DNA of 64,000 nt from Rotaria sordida (Eukaryota; Rotifera; Eurotatoria; Philodinida; Philodinidae). The notes under the pieces are model-generated. The model did no database searches, had not been told where the DNA came from, and worked only from the letters and a program-made list of their open reading frames with translations. Below, in pieces: positions 39,729-51,800 of the stretch (position 1 is its first letter; every line of letters begins with the position of its first letter). The position numbers were made by a program, and so were the translations under genes. The stretch spans positions 1 through 64,000 of the forward strand of contig CAJNOL010000058.1 of NCBI GenBank assembly GCA_905250125.1, given 5' to 3'.

Positions 39729-40814
39729 TATATATATCTAATAATTTCTTCTGAAGTATGTAGAAAAAAAATGATTGACAATTTCTCTACAAGTAAAGGT
39801 GTATCACATTTTTTTTTATTATTACAATCGAATTTAAATTTATTTTATTTATTAATTCAAAATAGTCAAGAGATGATGACGATGATAATGACCATACTTT
39901 CGATTTTCTTGATTTTTCTTCAGTTTAACATTATGTTTTTTTTTTTGGTGAATAACTGTCTCTCATTGAAACGAAGAGCAACTGCAACATTCACTGGAAT
40001 ATAATGAAATTTTTGAAAGATGATATATTAAAGACGCATTACTATTTCATATGCTAAACATTGTATATCACAGTGAATAGTCGATAGTAAAATGAATTTC
40101 AAGTGTAAGTTTGTGTTGAAAAATTTTCTAGTTAATACAGAACGATTCATTGATTCACAATAGTAATCTATATGATCTTTTCAAAGAAAATCCTTATACA
40201 ATAATACATATAAAATCTATTAACAATCTTGAAAATATCGATTTGTTTTCTATTTAAATGAATTATAATTGATCTATATGAATCATTAGATAATAATGAC
40301 TTTGTATCCATCACCAATGTCTTATCATCCAGTTATAAAACATCAAAATAGGACATTGACGGATTTTTTTTTCTTGTTAACCTTTTGTCGTTTCTAATGT
40401 AAAAAGAAATTTATTTTAAAACAAAATTGAAAAATTAACAAGAAGAACAATATAAAGTTAAAAAAATCATAAAAATAATAGTCATGAAATCTATTATTGT
40501 CTTGTGTATCATTCCAACAATCAAAAGTCTAGTTATGGTTGAGATATTTACTGAATCATTGTATAATTCTCAAACATCATCTATTTTTCTTTGAGCAATA
40601 TTTCTAATCTTATGACACAACAACAACATTTTATTTAAGGAATGGTATAGTTCCTATCATTAGTGGTTGAAGTACAATCACAATATTTGAAGAAGCATAA
40701 AATAATTGAATTTATTCTTTCTTGTTTGTTTGTCGAATAGTTGAATAAAAAATTGAAATAATTAATTCTTCAAATTCCATTCAAACAAAATTTATAGATG
40801 CTATGTTTTGTGTT

Positions 40815-41493
40815 AGGAATACATCATTTCCTGGATCGTAGTTTCAAAGATGGCATTTTTTTTTGGTATTGAGAATTCGTTATTCTGTCAACTTTTTTAT
40901 AAACAGTTCTGCTCAATTTTGATTGTTCTATCCGAAGGTATTATTGGATTTCATCGGATTTAAATAAAAGAAATTGGTTAAAGTTCATGAATTTTAAGAC
41001 ACAATCTGACCGATTCCAACCAATTCCATAATCTTCTTTTTATGTTCAAAGAAATTAAACAATAGAATCGGATAGATCATTCATATTTAATCATTGATGA
41101 CATAAATTGCTGGCAGAAACTTGTAGTTCTCAATATTGGAAGTATGCTGTCTTTGAGTATGGATGCATCAATTCCAACAATTTCTGAAACTTCAACTTAA
41201 AAATAATGCATTTGTAGTATTGAATATCTACAGATTCATGTCAATTGTGTATGTATCGACCGTGATCAATTTAAAATGCTCTATTTAATGGTATTGTTTG
41301 ATTTCTTTGACTATTAAAGAAGATTACGAAATTGGTTGGAATCAGTCGGATTTCATCCTAAAACTCTTTTATTCAGCTTCGAACAGAACAATCAAAACTC
41401 AGCAGAACTATTTATAAAAAATTGAAAGGACAATAGATTCTCAATACTAAAACATCTATCTTTGAAATCATAGTCTTGGAATTAATGTATTTC
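40815..41493. repeat. Long foldback element (about 680 bp), unknown family
   Basis: The left arm (tttcaaagat, ggtattgagaat, cagttctgctcaattttg, accgattccaaccaatt) is found inverted in the right arm from 41493 back to about 41290. Arms are 250 bases or more with about 20% mismatches by eye. Centre near 41150. Confidence 0.82.
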
Positions 41494-42506
41494 TATCTGG
41501 TGATAAACCGATCATTAGTGGATATGAATCTATACTTCTTATTTCCTCTGACTGACAGAAATATATGGCTGTTAGTTGTCTTTTTAACTTAACTAATACA
41601 ACTTTTATTATAACTGTATGGTTTTATTATAATAAAAATTTTGACAAATATGAGTATTATCAGTCAGTATGAGAATAAAACAGAGTGTGAATGTTTCAAG
41701 ATAATAGAATCTCTTTTGGAGTATTTTCATATGATTGGATTACCAGTACCATACTAGATATGAATCAATAATATCATGTTGCTGCTATTTAGAACATATT
41801 TTTATGCCAATGAGTAATTTATCTTGATAGAATCTTGGATAATAATCAAACAAGAAATTCTTACCAAAGTATTTCAATGAACAATATAGATTGAAAAATG
41901 CTTGAGCAGTATAATCGATCAAAGTGCAGTAGTTTATCGAGTTATGAATGAAAACAAAATTTTTCAAGAAGCAATACTTATTTATTTCATGATTCAAGTA
42001 ATATTGATTTAGATTCTAACCAAAACAATGGGAAAAATATTAGTGTTTTTTTTAAATTTATGATCATATTAATTAAAGTTTAAATTTAATTTTTTTCCAT
42101 AATTCAAAATCATTTTCGTACGGGATCAAATCATTAATTAAACATACAAATAGTCCTCTTATTCAAATATTCAATTAATGATACAAAGTTCATATTGAGA
42201 TGTTCAAGAAATTATAGAATCAAACTTGATTAATGCCTCTATCAACTCATATTGGATTAACATATAAATATCATTTTGCTGTTGATATTAACAGTGTTGC
42301 TTATAAGATAATAAGTTCTTTTATGTATGAGGCTAGTAAGAAACCAATTATTCTAATTTTGAGATATCCTATTAATCCAATAAATTATTTGAATCAATCT
42401 ATACAATGTAGTCAATCTTTTTTTTTGGAAAAAAAATGAATTTCAACCTTATTCATTTTTTTTAAGTTATTTTTATTGTTTAATTAAACAAAACAAAAAC
42501 AATCTA

Positions 42507-45500
42507 TTAAATAATCCGAATATCATTTACTGGTGATGTTTGTTTAATATCAACTGTTGTTAATTTATTTGTACCAAACAATGATGAAAAAAGATCAGTT
42601 CTACAATAAATAAATAAATAAATAGAAAACAAGTTGTTTTTTTTGTCTCTATTTACTTTGCTTCGTCAGTAAACGAACATCGATCAATTGGTGCCATATA
42701 ATTAATTAATTTTTTATGGACATTATAACGAATTTTTCGATCTTTACTTGCTTTTGTATCAAGATTTTTTTTTAATTTATTACGTAATTTTCTTAATTGT
42801 GCCCAATGTCTACAAAAAAATAATGATCAATAATATGACAAAGGAAAAAAAAATATATATGTATATATAACTGACTTGCTTATTTGTTCAGGATCAGTGA
42901 TTGATGATGTTTTACGTTCAATATATTCACGTAATAATTGATGATAAAAATCACCATCATCAAAAAGTTCAGAATTAAGTTTTGTTGTTAAATTATTTGA
43001 TGTTTCAGAATGATTAGGTGAAGAAGGTGGACAAATTAGATCATAATCTATTCGACTTGTTTGTGTACGTTTAATAAGTCGATCAGGTAAAGACATAATC
43101 TAAATAAAAAAGTTTTTCATATCATAAAGAATCTCATTTTAAAAATCTAGATGAATATTATAACTAAAGAAGTAGTGTTTAGCATCACTCCAAAATATAC
43201 TATTTACTTCTTAGATGTTATTGATTCTTTTTTCTGTGAAACACGATCTAAAAGGAATGTTGAGGTTTAGAGAAAGAAATTTAGATTTCTCCTTCCACTA
43301 GTATGCATCTAGGTGAACATTTGGCTAAAAATGAAAATCGCGCTTTTTCAAGATTTAAATATAGGAAAATATACTTCGAAATATAGTCTATCTAATGGTT
43401 TAAACAACTTTGTTACAACCGTCAAAGAAACTAAAAAATCTGTTGCCTAAAAATTAGTCTGAATATTATGAAGTCATGAAGAAAATTCATATTTGACAAA
43501 ATAAAACTATTCAACAGATAAATCAAGTACATTTTCTGAATCTCAAAGTTGAGCTCTACGTTGCAATTCTGAGAAAAAAAAGAATATTTTTTTCTAAACT
43601 GTCATCCGAAGGACTAGCCCCGTAAAATGAGCAATCCACTCGTATCCGAACTCCAAACTTTTCCAAGATTTGCCAGAATGTTCTTCTATCTACTATCTCT
43701 AATCTCTATTAGCGCAAATATTTCTGTGTTTCACGTTGGGTTTTCAAAAATCCTAAGATTTTTCAGGCATTTCTCAGTTTCTCTAACTTTAGAAAAATAT
43801 TTAATCAGCAAAAATAGTATATTCGAAATCAGCGCATTGAACTGCGTCAAATGATATATGGCGCAAAACAATCTTGAAGAAAAGAATTTCCCCAAAAAAT
43901 TGAGAGCAAGGAGCTTTCCTTCTCATATATTTTTCGTCGAAAAATTTTTTTTCTTAAAAATACTTTTCTACACCATATATAATTATTTCTGAGCAAAAAA
44001 TCCATTTTCGAACAAGAAAGTCACATGTCCGCCTGCCATGTGAAAAATGCACACTGTGCCTCTGCTCCTCGCCAGACGTTGTTAATATATGATCATACAC
44101 TGTATATCGATAGTGTTTCGTTATAATTTTATATTGCATTTTCTGACGATTAAGTAAAAGGATGGTGAAGAAATGTGTTCCAAAATAGATCGAATAGAAC
44201 AATCTCTTTGTACTAGATCACAAGAACTACGTCGTGTTTCACATTTTAATTCCACAGGGATTGCGTTAACAACTTTTTTCTGTTAAAATAATACCTCTTT
44301 AATTTGGACAAGTGGTGATTGTTCAACAAGATTTGTTTTATTTTGTTTAGTAAAACCACGTGTACGTTCAAACCATTTTTGTATAACAGCATCTCTAATC
44401 AATGATATGTATATATATATTTTTTTAAAATAACAATGTCTTAATGAAATTTTGTTTTCTACCTTTCTGGTATGAAACATTCATAAGTTTTATTTAGCTG
44501 TTCATCAATAGCTTGTTCATCATATTTAAGACGTTTTGAAATTTTTTTAAAAATTTCTGTTGTTTCAGTAAAATTATTTTTCTCGTTTAATTCTTCTTCG
44601 TCATTGTCATCTTCATGTACTCGTTTATTTGAACGACGATTTTCAATAGCAAGAAGTAAAGCAAGCGTTTTACGAAAAAGTTTTGCATCTTAAACAAAAC
44701 AATAAAAGTATTAAAAAAAAACGAAATAAAATAAATTGTATTTTTCCTACTTTCATCGATTACTTCACGTAATTCATTATCATCTGAGATTGTTGATGTT
44801 GGTAAACAGTTACAAGTTATTGTAGCTCGTTGAAGTTTTATACGTAATTCAAGAAATGAATCCCATAAAGCTAAAGAAGAAAATAAATTTAGGTATTAAT
44901 GAAAGTACGATGATAACGTGTTCGATAATTCTTTTATTTTCTTCATCTTATATATAAAGACTGTTTACATCTATTTAAATCAAAATCAATCAGTCTATTC
45001 GATTTGGATCATACGAATTTTTCTTTTCATTCTTCTTATCTTATCAAAAACAACAAATACATGGGCATTCCTTAAATCAATCTTTGGTCGTTTATTGTCC
45101 AAAGACCAATGTACAATAAAATTATATGATTCAAAAGATTTATGATTTACTGGTATTAAACTTTATATAAATTTAGAAACATTTCATCCATTACTCCGTA
45201 CAATATCAAATGATCATAATGATATGGACTTTCGAGTTGGTCAAGCAATTGAATTTGAATTAATTGATCAAAATAATAAACTTTTATATAATCAATTATG
45301 TCTTCAAAAAGATTTATTATATTTGAAAGCATTACCCGATGTCAAATGTTTCTTAGAAAAAATTTTCAAAAATTCCGATTTAAGACAAGATGCTATTAAA
45401 TCAAGTTTATTAATTAAACGACTAAAACCTGGTGAATCATTTGTTCAATTTGAAGATAAACGGAAAGATGTGCAAAATAAATGTAGTAAACTTAAAATGA

Positions 45501-48078
45501 AGGTTTAGCTTTGTTTTGTTTTTCTTTATATTCATGAAAATAAATTTAATTTAATGTAGAGTAGTTTCATTTGGTATTAATAAAAACAATTGTTATTTAC
45601 TAATAATATAATAATGGATTTTAAAACACAAAGCAGATATTTCCGAGAATGTAACTGAAACTTTGATCGATAGGGTAGAAAGAATCAAAGTTAACAATAT
45701 GCAACTTTCCTTCTATTCGTTGATGATACATTCAAAATGATAAAATATCCTTCAAGTCTCTCTCTCTCTGTGTTGAGTTCTTTTTTGTTGTCAATATTTC
45801 ACTTTTACATTCTTATTTACCAGATGTTTAAACAGATCATCAGATCCGTCCATCTGCCTGAGACAAACACAGGTCCCGACTTTTTAAGTGGGAGTATAGA
45901 ATAACAAAAAATAAACAGTAGAAGATAAGACACATGATACTACGTCATTTGGGCTGAACTGAATCATGGCTAATAATGGATTATGATTATGTTATTCATT
46001 GTCCATTTATTTATTTAGTTTATTTATCCATTTTGTCCACATACTGTTCACGTCCTCTAATCAATTATTATTATCTTACATAGTTTGGTCTCGTTTCATC
46101 GAAAAATTATGATTAATTAATTTTCCTGCTGCATTAACACTTTCTTTTGGTAATATTTTATGAAAAAAAAAAAAATACAAATTTGTATTAGAGAAAGTTA
46201 TTATAATAATAGACATGAGAACATAATTGAATAGTTCATCAGATAATGGCGAAAAAATATTAATGTATTTTTTTACCAATTGTCTTACGGCCTGATCATT
46301 CGTGACGTAATAACAATTTTGCACTTTCTATTTTCAATATCTCAGCGGAACAAAGTCAGATAAAGCTAAAATTTTCAGAATATATTTAAGTTGAGTTGCT
46401 GTACACATCCTCAAAGTTTCATTAGAATCGAAGCTCCCTTTACAATTTTATGATTGAAATATACGTTTGTGACGGAATAACGCTGGTCTAAAATGCGGAT
46501 ATTTTCATCGAGATTTATTTCTACAGAAAGTTAAGTGTAGTTTCCCCCGAGATGAACAAATTGATGATGTGTCTGAAAGAACAATTAAGAACATAACTCA
46601 CATCACCCTTCTAACAACGTCAAAATTATATAATGAAAGCATGAGTTTCGCATTTTTCTGACACTGTCGAGATAGGTGGACCGTTACGTCGATAGGTGGT
46701 TTACTAATCTTAACAAAAATATTCATCTAATAGCAAACAACATCTTTCATATCCTTTCATTAAATTAAGAATTTATTGATTCTGAAAAATAAATTTTTTA
46801 TTTCATAGAGACTTGTTCATATTTTTTCTCAAGTTGTTTAATCGTAGCCCTGTTGAATGCATAATCCTTAATTTATCAATAACTGCATATAAGTTTAGAT
46901 TGGAGGTGGTCATATTTGTAGTAAGTCGGTGGTGGCAGTCCTCCACTCTAGGTGTATGTGAGAGCGAAGAAGCTCAATACCTACGCTCATACCCACTAAT
47001 CAAAAGCGTTTTTCTAATCTTTCTATTGATAGTAACGTTCGTTTTAAGAATGTCGGATAGTGTCATTAGTGTTTAGTATATTTCTTTTCTTTCGAGACAA
47101 GATTCCTTCAATAAAATTCTGAAATTATTCAGAAAGAATTGTGTCAATGAAACTTTCTAATTAAGAGGATTTAGATGAAATGGAAAGATATTATCTTACA
47201 TGAATCATTAATTGATTCTTATTGATCTCTTATTCATATTTAGTTTGTCGTGCTAAAGTAGAACTTAATATGTTCTCTACAACTAGTTCATCAAATTCAA
47301 TTCAAACATTCTTAGTTAAAAATAGATTGCTTTTTTGTCCTAAATATTAATGTGTTTTCTTTATTTTTCTTTTGTCTATTTTCGACAGGCACATGCTGTA
47401 TTCAATCAATAAATGTTTTGTTTAGTTATGTGACCTTTTGAAATACGCTATATGCTTGCATTCTTCTAAAGACAGTCGTCAACTTTCTACTCAATAATCA
47501 TTATAATATCAGTACACGAAAATAAATGACATAGATCGAAGCAGACAAAAACTAGGCTTGTTTGACCTTCTGCTATTTACAGATCAAATACGAATAGACG
47601 TAAAACGATTGTTTTCTTTTATGTGCATCGATGTTCGTAGTTGAAACATTTTCTACTATATTTCATAAATACAACTGAACTGATATATATTTACAACTAA
47701 CACAACAAAAAGCATGATTGATCTGGACTCATGCATTGTACAGTATATATGGAATAACTTAGAATTATCAATGCAGAAAAATAATTATTTCTAGAAAAAA
47801 ATCAACGTTATCGATTATAAATTGAACTCACCAATTTGCTTTTTTAAAGCATCAGCTTTTTGTTTTTCTATATCTATTTTTGAATCATGTGAATTTGTCG
47901 ATTCATCCATTTGCATAGATGATTCATCTTGATGATTGTCATCATCTTCACTTGTTATACTTTCATCGTCAATTTCTAATAAAAGAGAAAAAAAAATACA
48001 AATAAAAATTTCTTAATAACATTATATCAAACACTTACCCTGATTATCATTACCACTAGATTCATCTTCAGAATTCAT
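42507..48078 (-). CDS. AATF: AATF/Che-1 (Traube) nucleolar protein, eight exons
   Basis: A nucleolar ribosome-assembly (SSU processome) factor; in vertebrates it also binds RNA polymerase II and RB. Exons 48039-48078, 47832-47975, 44751-44870, 44463-44688, 44295-44394, 42876-43099, 42657-42809 and 42507-42600 join in frame to 366 residues. Seen: acidic N-terminus (EIDDESITSEDDD); the LWDSFLELRIKLQRA segment of the AATF leucine-zipper region; a basic NKRVHE block; VIQKWFERTRGF; the C-terminal TRAUB domain with DDGDFYHQLLREYIERK, ASKDRKIRYNVHKKLINYM and final TDLFSSLFG. It is shorter than the human protein (560), mainly in the acidic N-terminal part. The third intron, 44871-47831, is about 3 kb and contains gene-like debris. 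Confidence 0.93.
44918..45508 (+). pseudogene. Gene-like open stretch with one stop, antisense inside AATF intron
   Basis: A frame opens at 44918 with a hydrophobic segment (IWIIRIFLFILLILS), runs to IKLYDSKDL, meets TGA at 45143, and continues in the same frame (FTGIKLYINLETFHPLLR … VGQAIEFELIDQ … LKPGESFVQFEDK) to a stop at 45506. Codon use and amino-acid pattern look coding: charged helices, no low complexity. Either the TGA inactivated a former gene or a short intron removes it; no good splice pair surrounds the TGA. I do not recognise the family. Confidence 0.45.
46076..46335 (-). pseudogene. Short coding-like debris in AATF intron
   Basis: Blocks such as VTNDQAVRQLVKKYINIFSP and ILPKESVNAAGKLINH are separated by a T-rich insert, and upstream codons are in another frame (AEILKIESAKLLLR). 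Possibly a fragment of a mobile element or a lost gene; family unknown. Confidence 0.25.
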
Positions 48079-48843
48079 TTCTTATTTTCTATTTATTACT
48101 CTACAACTATATGATAACATAATGAAATAAAAATCATGTTTTTTTTTTTCCATTTCGACGAATATCTCTCATCTTCTTGTTTGTTTTTTTTATTATTCAC
48201 ATATCAAAAAAAAAAGAAAGAGAGAAAGAAAAAAAAATCAACTTTGATAGTTGAGAAGAACAACAACAACAAAACCAAAAATGTTCAAGGGAGAAAAAAA
48301 ATGACAATGAAAGATAAACAAACAAACAAACAAAAAAAAAAAAAGAAAAAACCAAACCGACATCATACACACAGTTCTTCTTGTTTAGTTTCGTTTTTTT
48401 GTTATGTAAAAAGGAACGAGAAAGAGCAAAGCACGCCACAAACAACAACGAAACACACACAAAACAAAAAGTAAAAAAGAAAGGAAAAAGAAAAAAGAAA
48501 ACAGACAAGAACCGAGCGCATGCTTCCAATATATTTATATATTTCAAATCTATATACATACGCACACAGGTTCTTTTTCCCGAGCAGAAAAATAAAAATC
48601 GTTCCTGTTTTCAAAATGTAACAACGCTTTTTTTTTTGTTTTATTTTTTTGTGTGTCTTGATGATATGATAAGACGAACAAAACAAATACGGACACATAT
48701 ACACGAGCTAAAGATAGAACAATATGTGTTTGAACGGAGGTGAATAGTGTGTATCAAAGATGATAGACGTAAAAAAGAGCGAATAGGGCAAACGCAAGAA
48801 AAAACGAAAAGAAAAGAAAATAAATGTACAAAGAAAATCTCAA
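48079..48843. other. Purine-rich/low-complexity spacer between CBP and AATF
   Basis: Runs of A and GAAA/CAAA words on the + strand (T/TTTC on the other) open several meaningless frames on both strands. It must contain the CBP 3' UTR and the AATF promoter. No other feature was seen. Confidence 0.6.
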
Positions 48844-51800
48844 TTAGCGTGGAGATGGATCTTGTGATGGTGGTTGTTGTTGTTGTTGTTGTTGAGAAGA
48901 AAATTGAGATGTTCTTGCTAATGTTACACTTAATGGTATTCGTGTTAGATTTGGTGTTGAACTTGTTCGTGCTATATAAGTTGATGGTGGTGGTGTTGAA
49001 GAACTTGCTCTTAATGGTGCTAATAGTGTATGTGATGTTGGTTGATTTAGTCCTTGTTGTGGCATTATAGTAGGATGTCGAGGACGTGTTGCTGTTGTAT
49101 AATTAGGAGGAGGATTTAATTGTGCTTGTGATACTGAAGTATGCCATTGTTGTGGTTGATTTGTTTGTTGAATAAATGTTGTTGTTGTTGCTGTTGTTGA
49201 TGGTAAACGATTTACAGGAGTTTTATTCATTAATGATTGATATATTAATTGTTTAGGATCATTTATATCTGAGCGTTGTTGTTGTTGTTGTGGTTGATCA
49301 TCTATGGATGGATCTTGTTTAACACGTCCAATTAATACACTTAATTGATTTGATGTTTGTTGAACTGGTTTACCAGTATTTGGTTTTTGTGCTACTGTTA
49401 TATATGTTTGATTAGGATATGCGCCTGGTTGCGGTGCACGAATTAATGTTACTGGTGCTGGTTTACCAGATGAATCAAATGAATTTGATGGTATAGATGT
49501 GTTTATTGAAACTAAAATTTAAAAACATTCAAATGTAATCAGTTCCATTTTAATTTGAGTATTTTTCTTCTTCAATGCTTGTTTTAGTAATGAAAGTATG
49601 TTCGAAATTAAATCAAAATAATTTTTCTGGATTGTGTTTTTTATTGCAACTGTCTCATCCATGGATGGCCAGAAGTTCACCAACGATTAAAGCTCAGGAG
49701 AAACATTAGCGAAAGTAGAATGAATTTATTCAAGGTAAGACACTAGGAATTTTTTTAATCAATATCTAATTCACAATCAAATTGGCAAAATTTCAGAACG
49801 TTTCATTTGAAAAATTGTCTCATTTATGCTATCATATTTTCTTTTCTTTTTTAATCTCATAAACATTGCTTTTAAAAGTTAAGTTTTCTTTTTACCTGAC
49901 TGTGCTTGTTGTTGTTGCTGCTGCTGTGGCTGTTGTTGTGTTTGCATTGTATTCGTTCTTTGTTGCATCATAGCTTGCATACGACGTCTATCTGTTTGCA
50001 AACTAGTTGCACGTTGTTTTTGTATTTTAGTTTTTAAATTAGTACAAAATGGTACTTGACAATTAAGTTCCATACAACTTTTAGCATGATACCAACAAAG
50101 AAAAATAACTTGTTTACATACATTACATTGACTATTTTTTCCTTTACATTCTTTTGTATGTTGTATAACACGTTTATAACGAAAACAACTACGATTAACA
50201 CAATTAGCATTACGACAATTAACAGCATGTAATAATGCTTCAATACAACGTTGCATTGATTGTTGTCGTTGTAATTGTGGACTTGCTATAGATTTATCAT
50301 TACTATTTAATGAATTATGTTCACCATCTTGACTAACATCAACTATAGATGGTACTGAACGTTCCATTTTATGTTCATGTTTAGGTTCAGTAGTATAACA
50401 TTTTTCACATAAATCAAAATCATCACATGTTGTACAATGATAACGTATTTCACATTGTTGACGACATGAATTACAATTATAAGTAAATTTATCTGTTGTT
50501 GATGTATGTAATTCATATAATAATGCCAATGTTGAAAATCTTGCACGACGTAATGAAGAAAATTCATAATGTTTATCACGAGCAAAATTTAAAAAAGCAT
50601 CACGTGTATCCATTAAATCACATTGTATTAAAACATCAGTATCATTTACAGCTGGACATGATGCTATTGGATTACGTAAACGAATAACAAAAAATGCCTA
50701 GAAAATGACAAAACAAAAAAATTTAAATCTTATAAATTATATATTACATATGAATATTTTTATTTACTTCTTTATGTTTTTCCATAGTAGCAAATATTTT
50801 TGATATTAAATCTGTACAATTTGACATTTGTTTTTTTGCTACTTTACGTTGAGTAGATGTTGTTTTTTTTAAATTTTTTTTCTTATGTGTATTTGCAGAT
50901 TTACGTTTATCAGAAATCTATAAAATGATAGATTAAATAAATTTAAAAAACAAAATAATTTTTTTAAATTTTATTTACATCTGTTGGATCTTCAGGTTCA
51001 ATGGGGTCATCAAAACCACCATCTTCCATTGCTCTAGCTGCTTCAACTTCTTGTTTTCTTCGATCTTCTTCTTCTTGATCAAGTTCTAAGGAAATTCTTT
51101 TCTTCGTCGATTTTTTAATTATTCAAAAAATTTAATTTCATACCTTTAATACTTTCTTCAATAATATTCGACCAAAAATCACCTTCAAAATATGGAATAG
51201 TCAAAGCATTTTGTACTTGATTATCTTGACAATCTTTCATAATATCCTTTAAAAAAAAAATAAACATAACAATTAAATATTATTAAAAAAAATAAATAAA
51301 TAAAGCTTTATCTTACTTTATAATCAATAACAACACGTTCTAAAATAGCTCTATCAAGCATTTTTTTATACCAATCTTGTAAACGTTTTGGTTTTGGTAC
51401 ACGTTGTTCAACTGGATGACAATGAAATATATAATCATCTCCTTCACTTGGTGGACATGCCCATATATGTGCATAAACATAACCAAGTTTTTTTGCATAA
51501 TCCAAATATCCAATTAATATTTCATGATATACATCTGTACGATAAGCTTTAGGTCGAAAAAAATGTACTGAATCCAAATATGATACATAAACACGTCGTG
51601 TATTTGGTGCATGACAACGTCCATCATATTCTTGTACATGCATACCAAATAAAACAACATCAACACCTTCAATTTCTTGAAATGCAAATATTGCTTTTGT
51701 TCGATATGGATAACCATCAGGTACTTGATTTTGATAATATTTTTTTAAACGTGGTTTTACTTCACATACTTTATCACTTGCAGCTAATATACGTATTGTA

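Noticed and set aside
48136..48743. Several frames of 100-120 codons on both strands
   Set aside because: Low-complexity Lys- or Phe-rich translations of A/T-rich runs in the CBP-AATF spacer.
48747..49070. Plus-strand frame rich in Val/Leu
   Set aside because: Antisense shadow of the CBP polyQ/Thr C-terminal exon.
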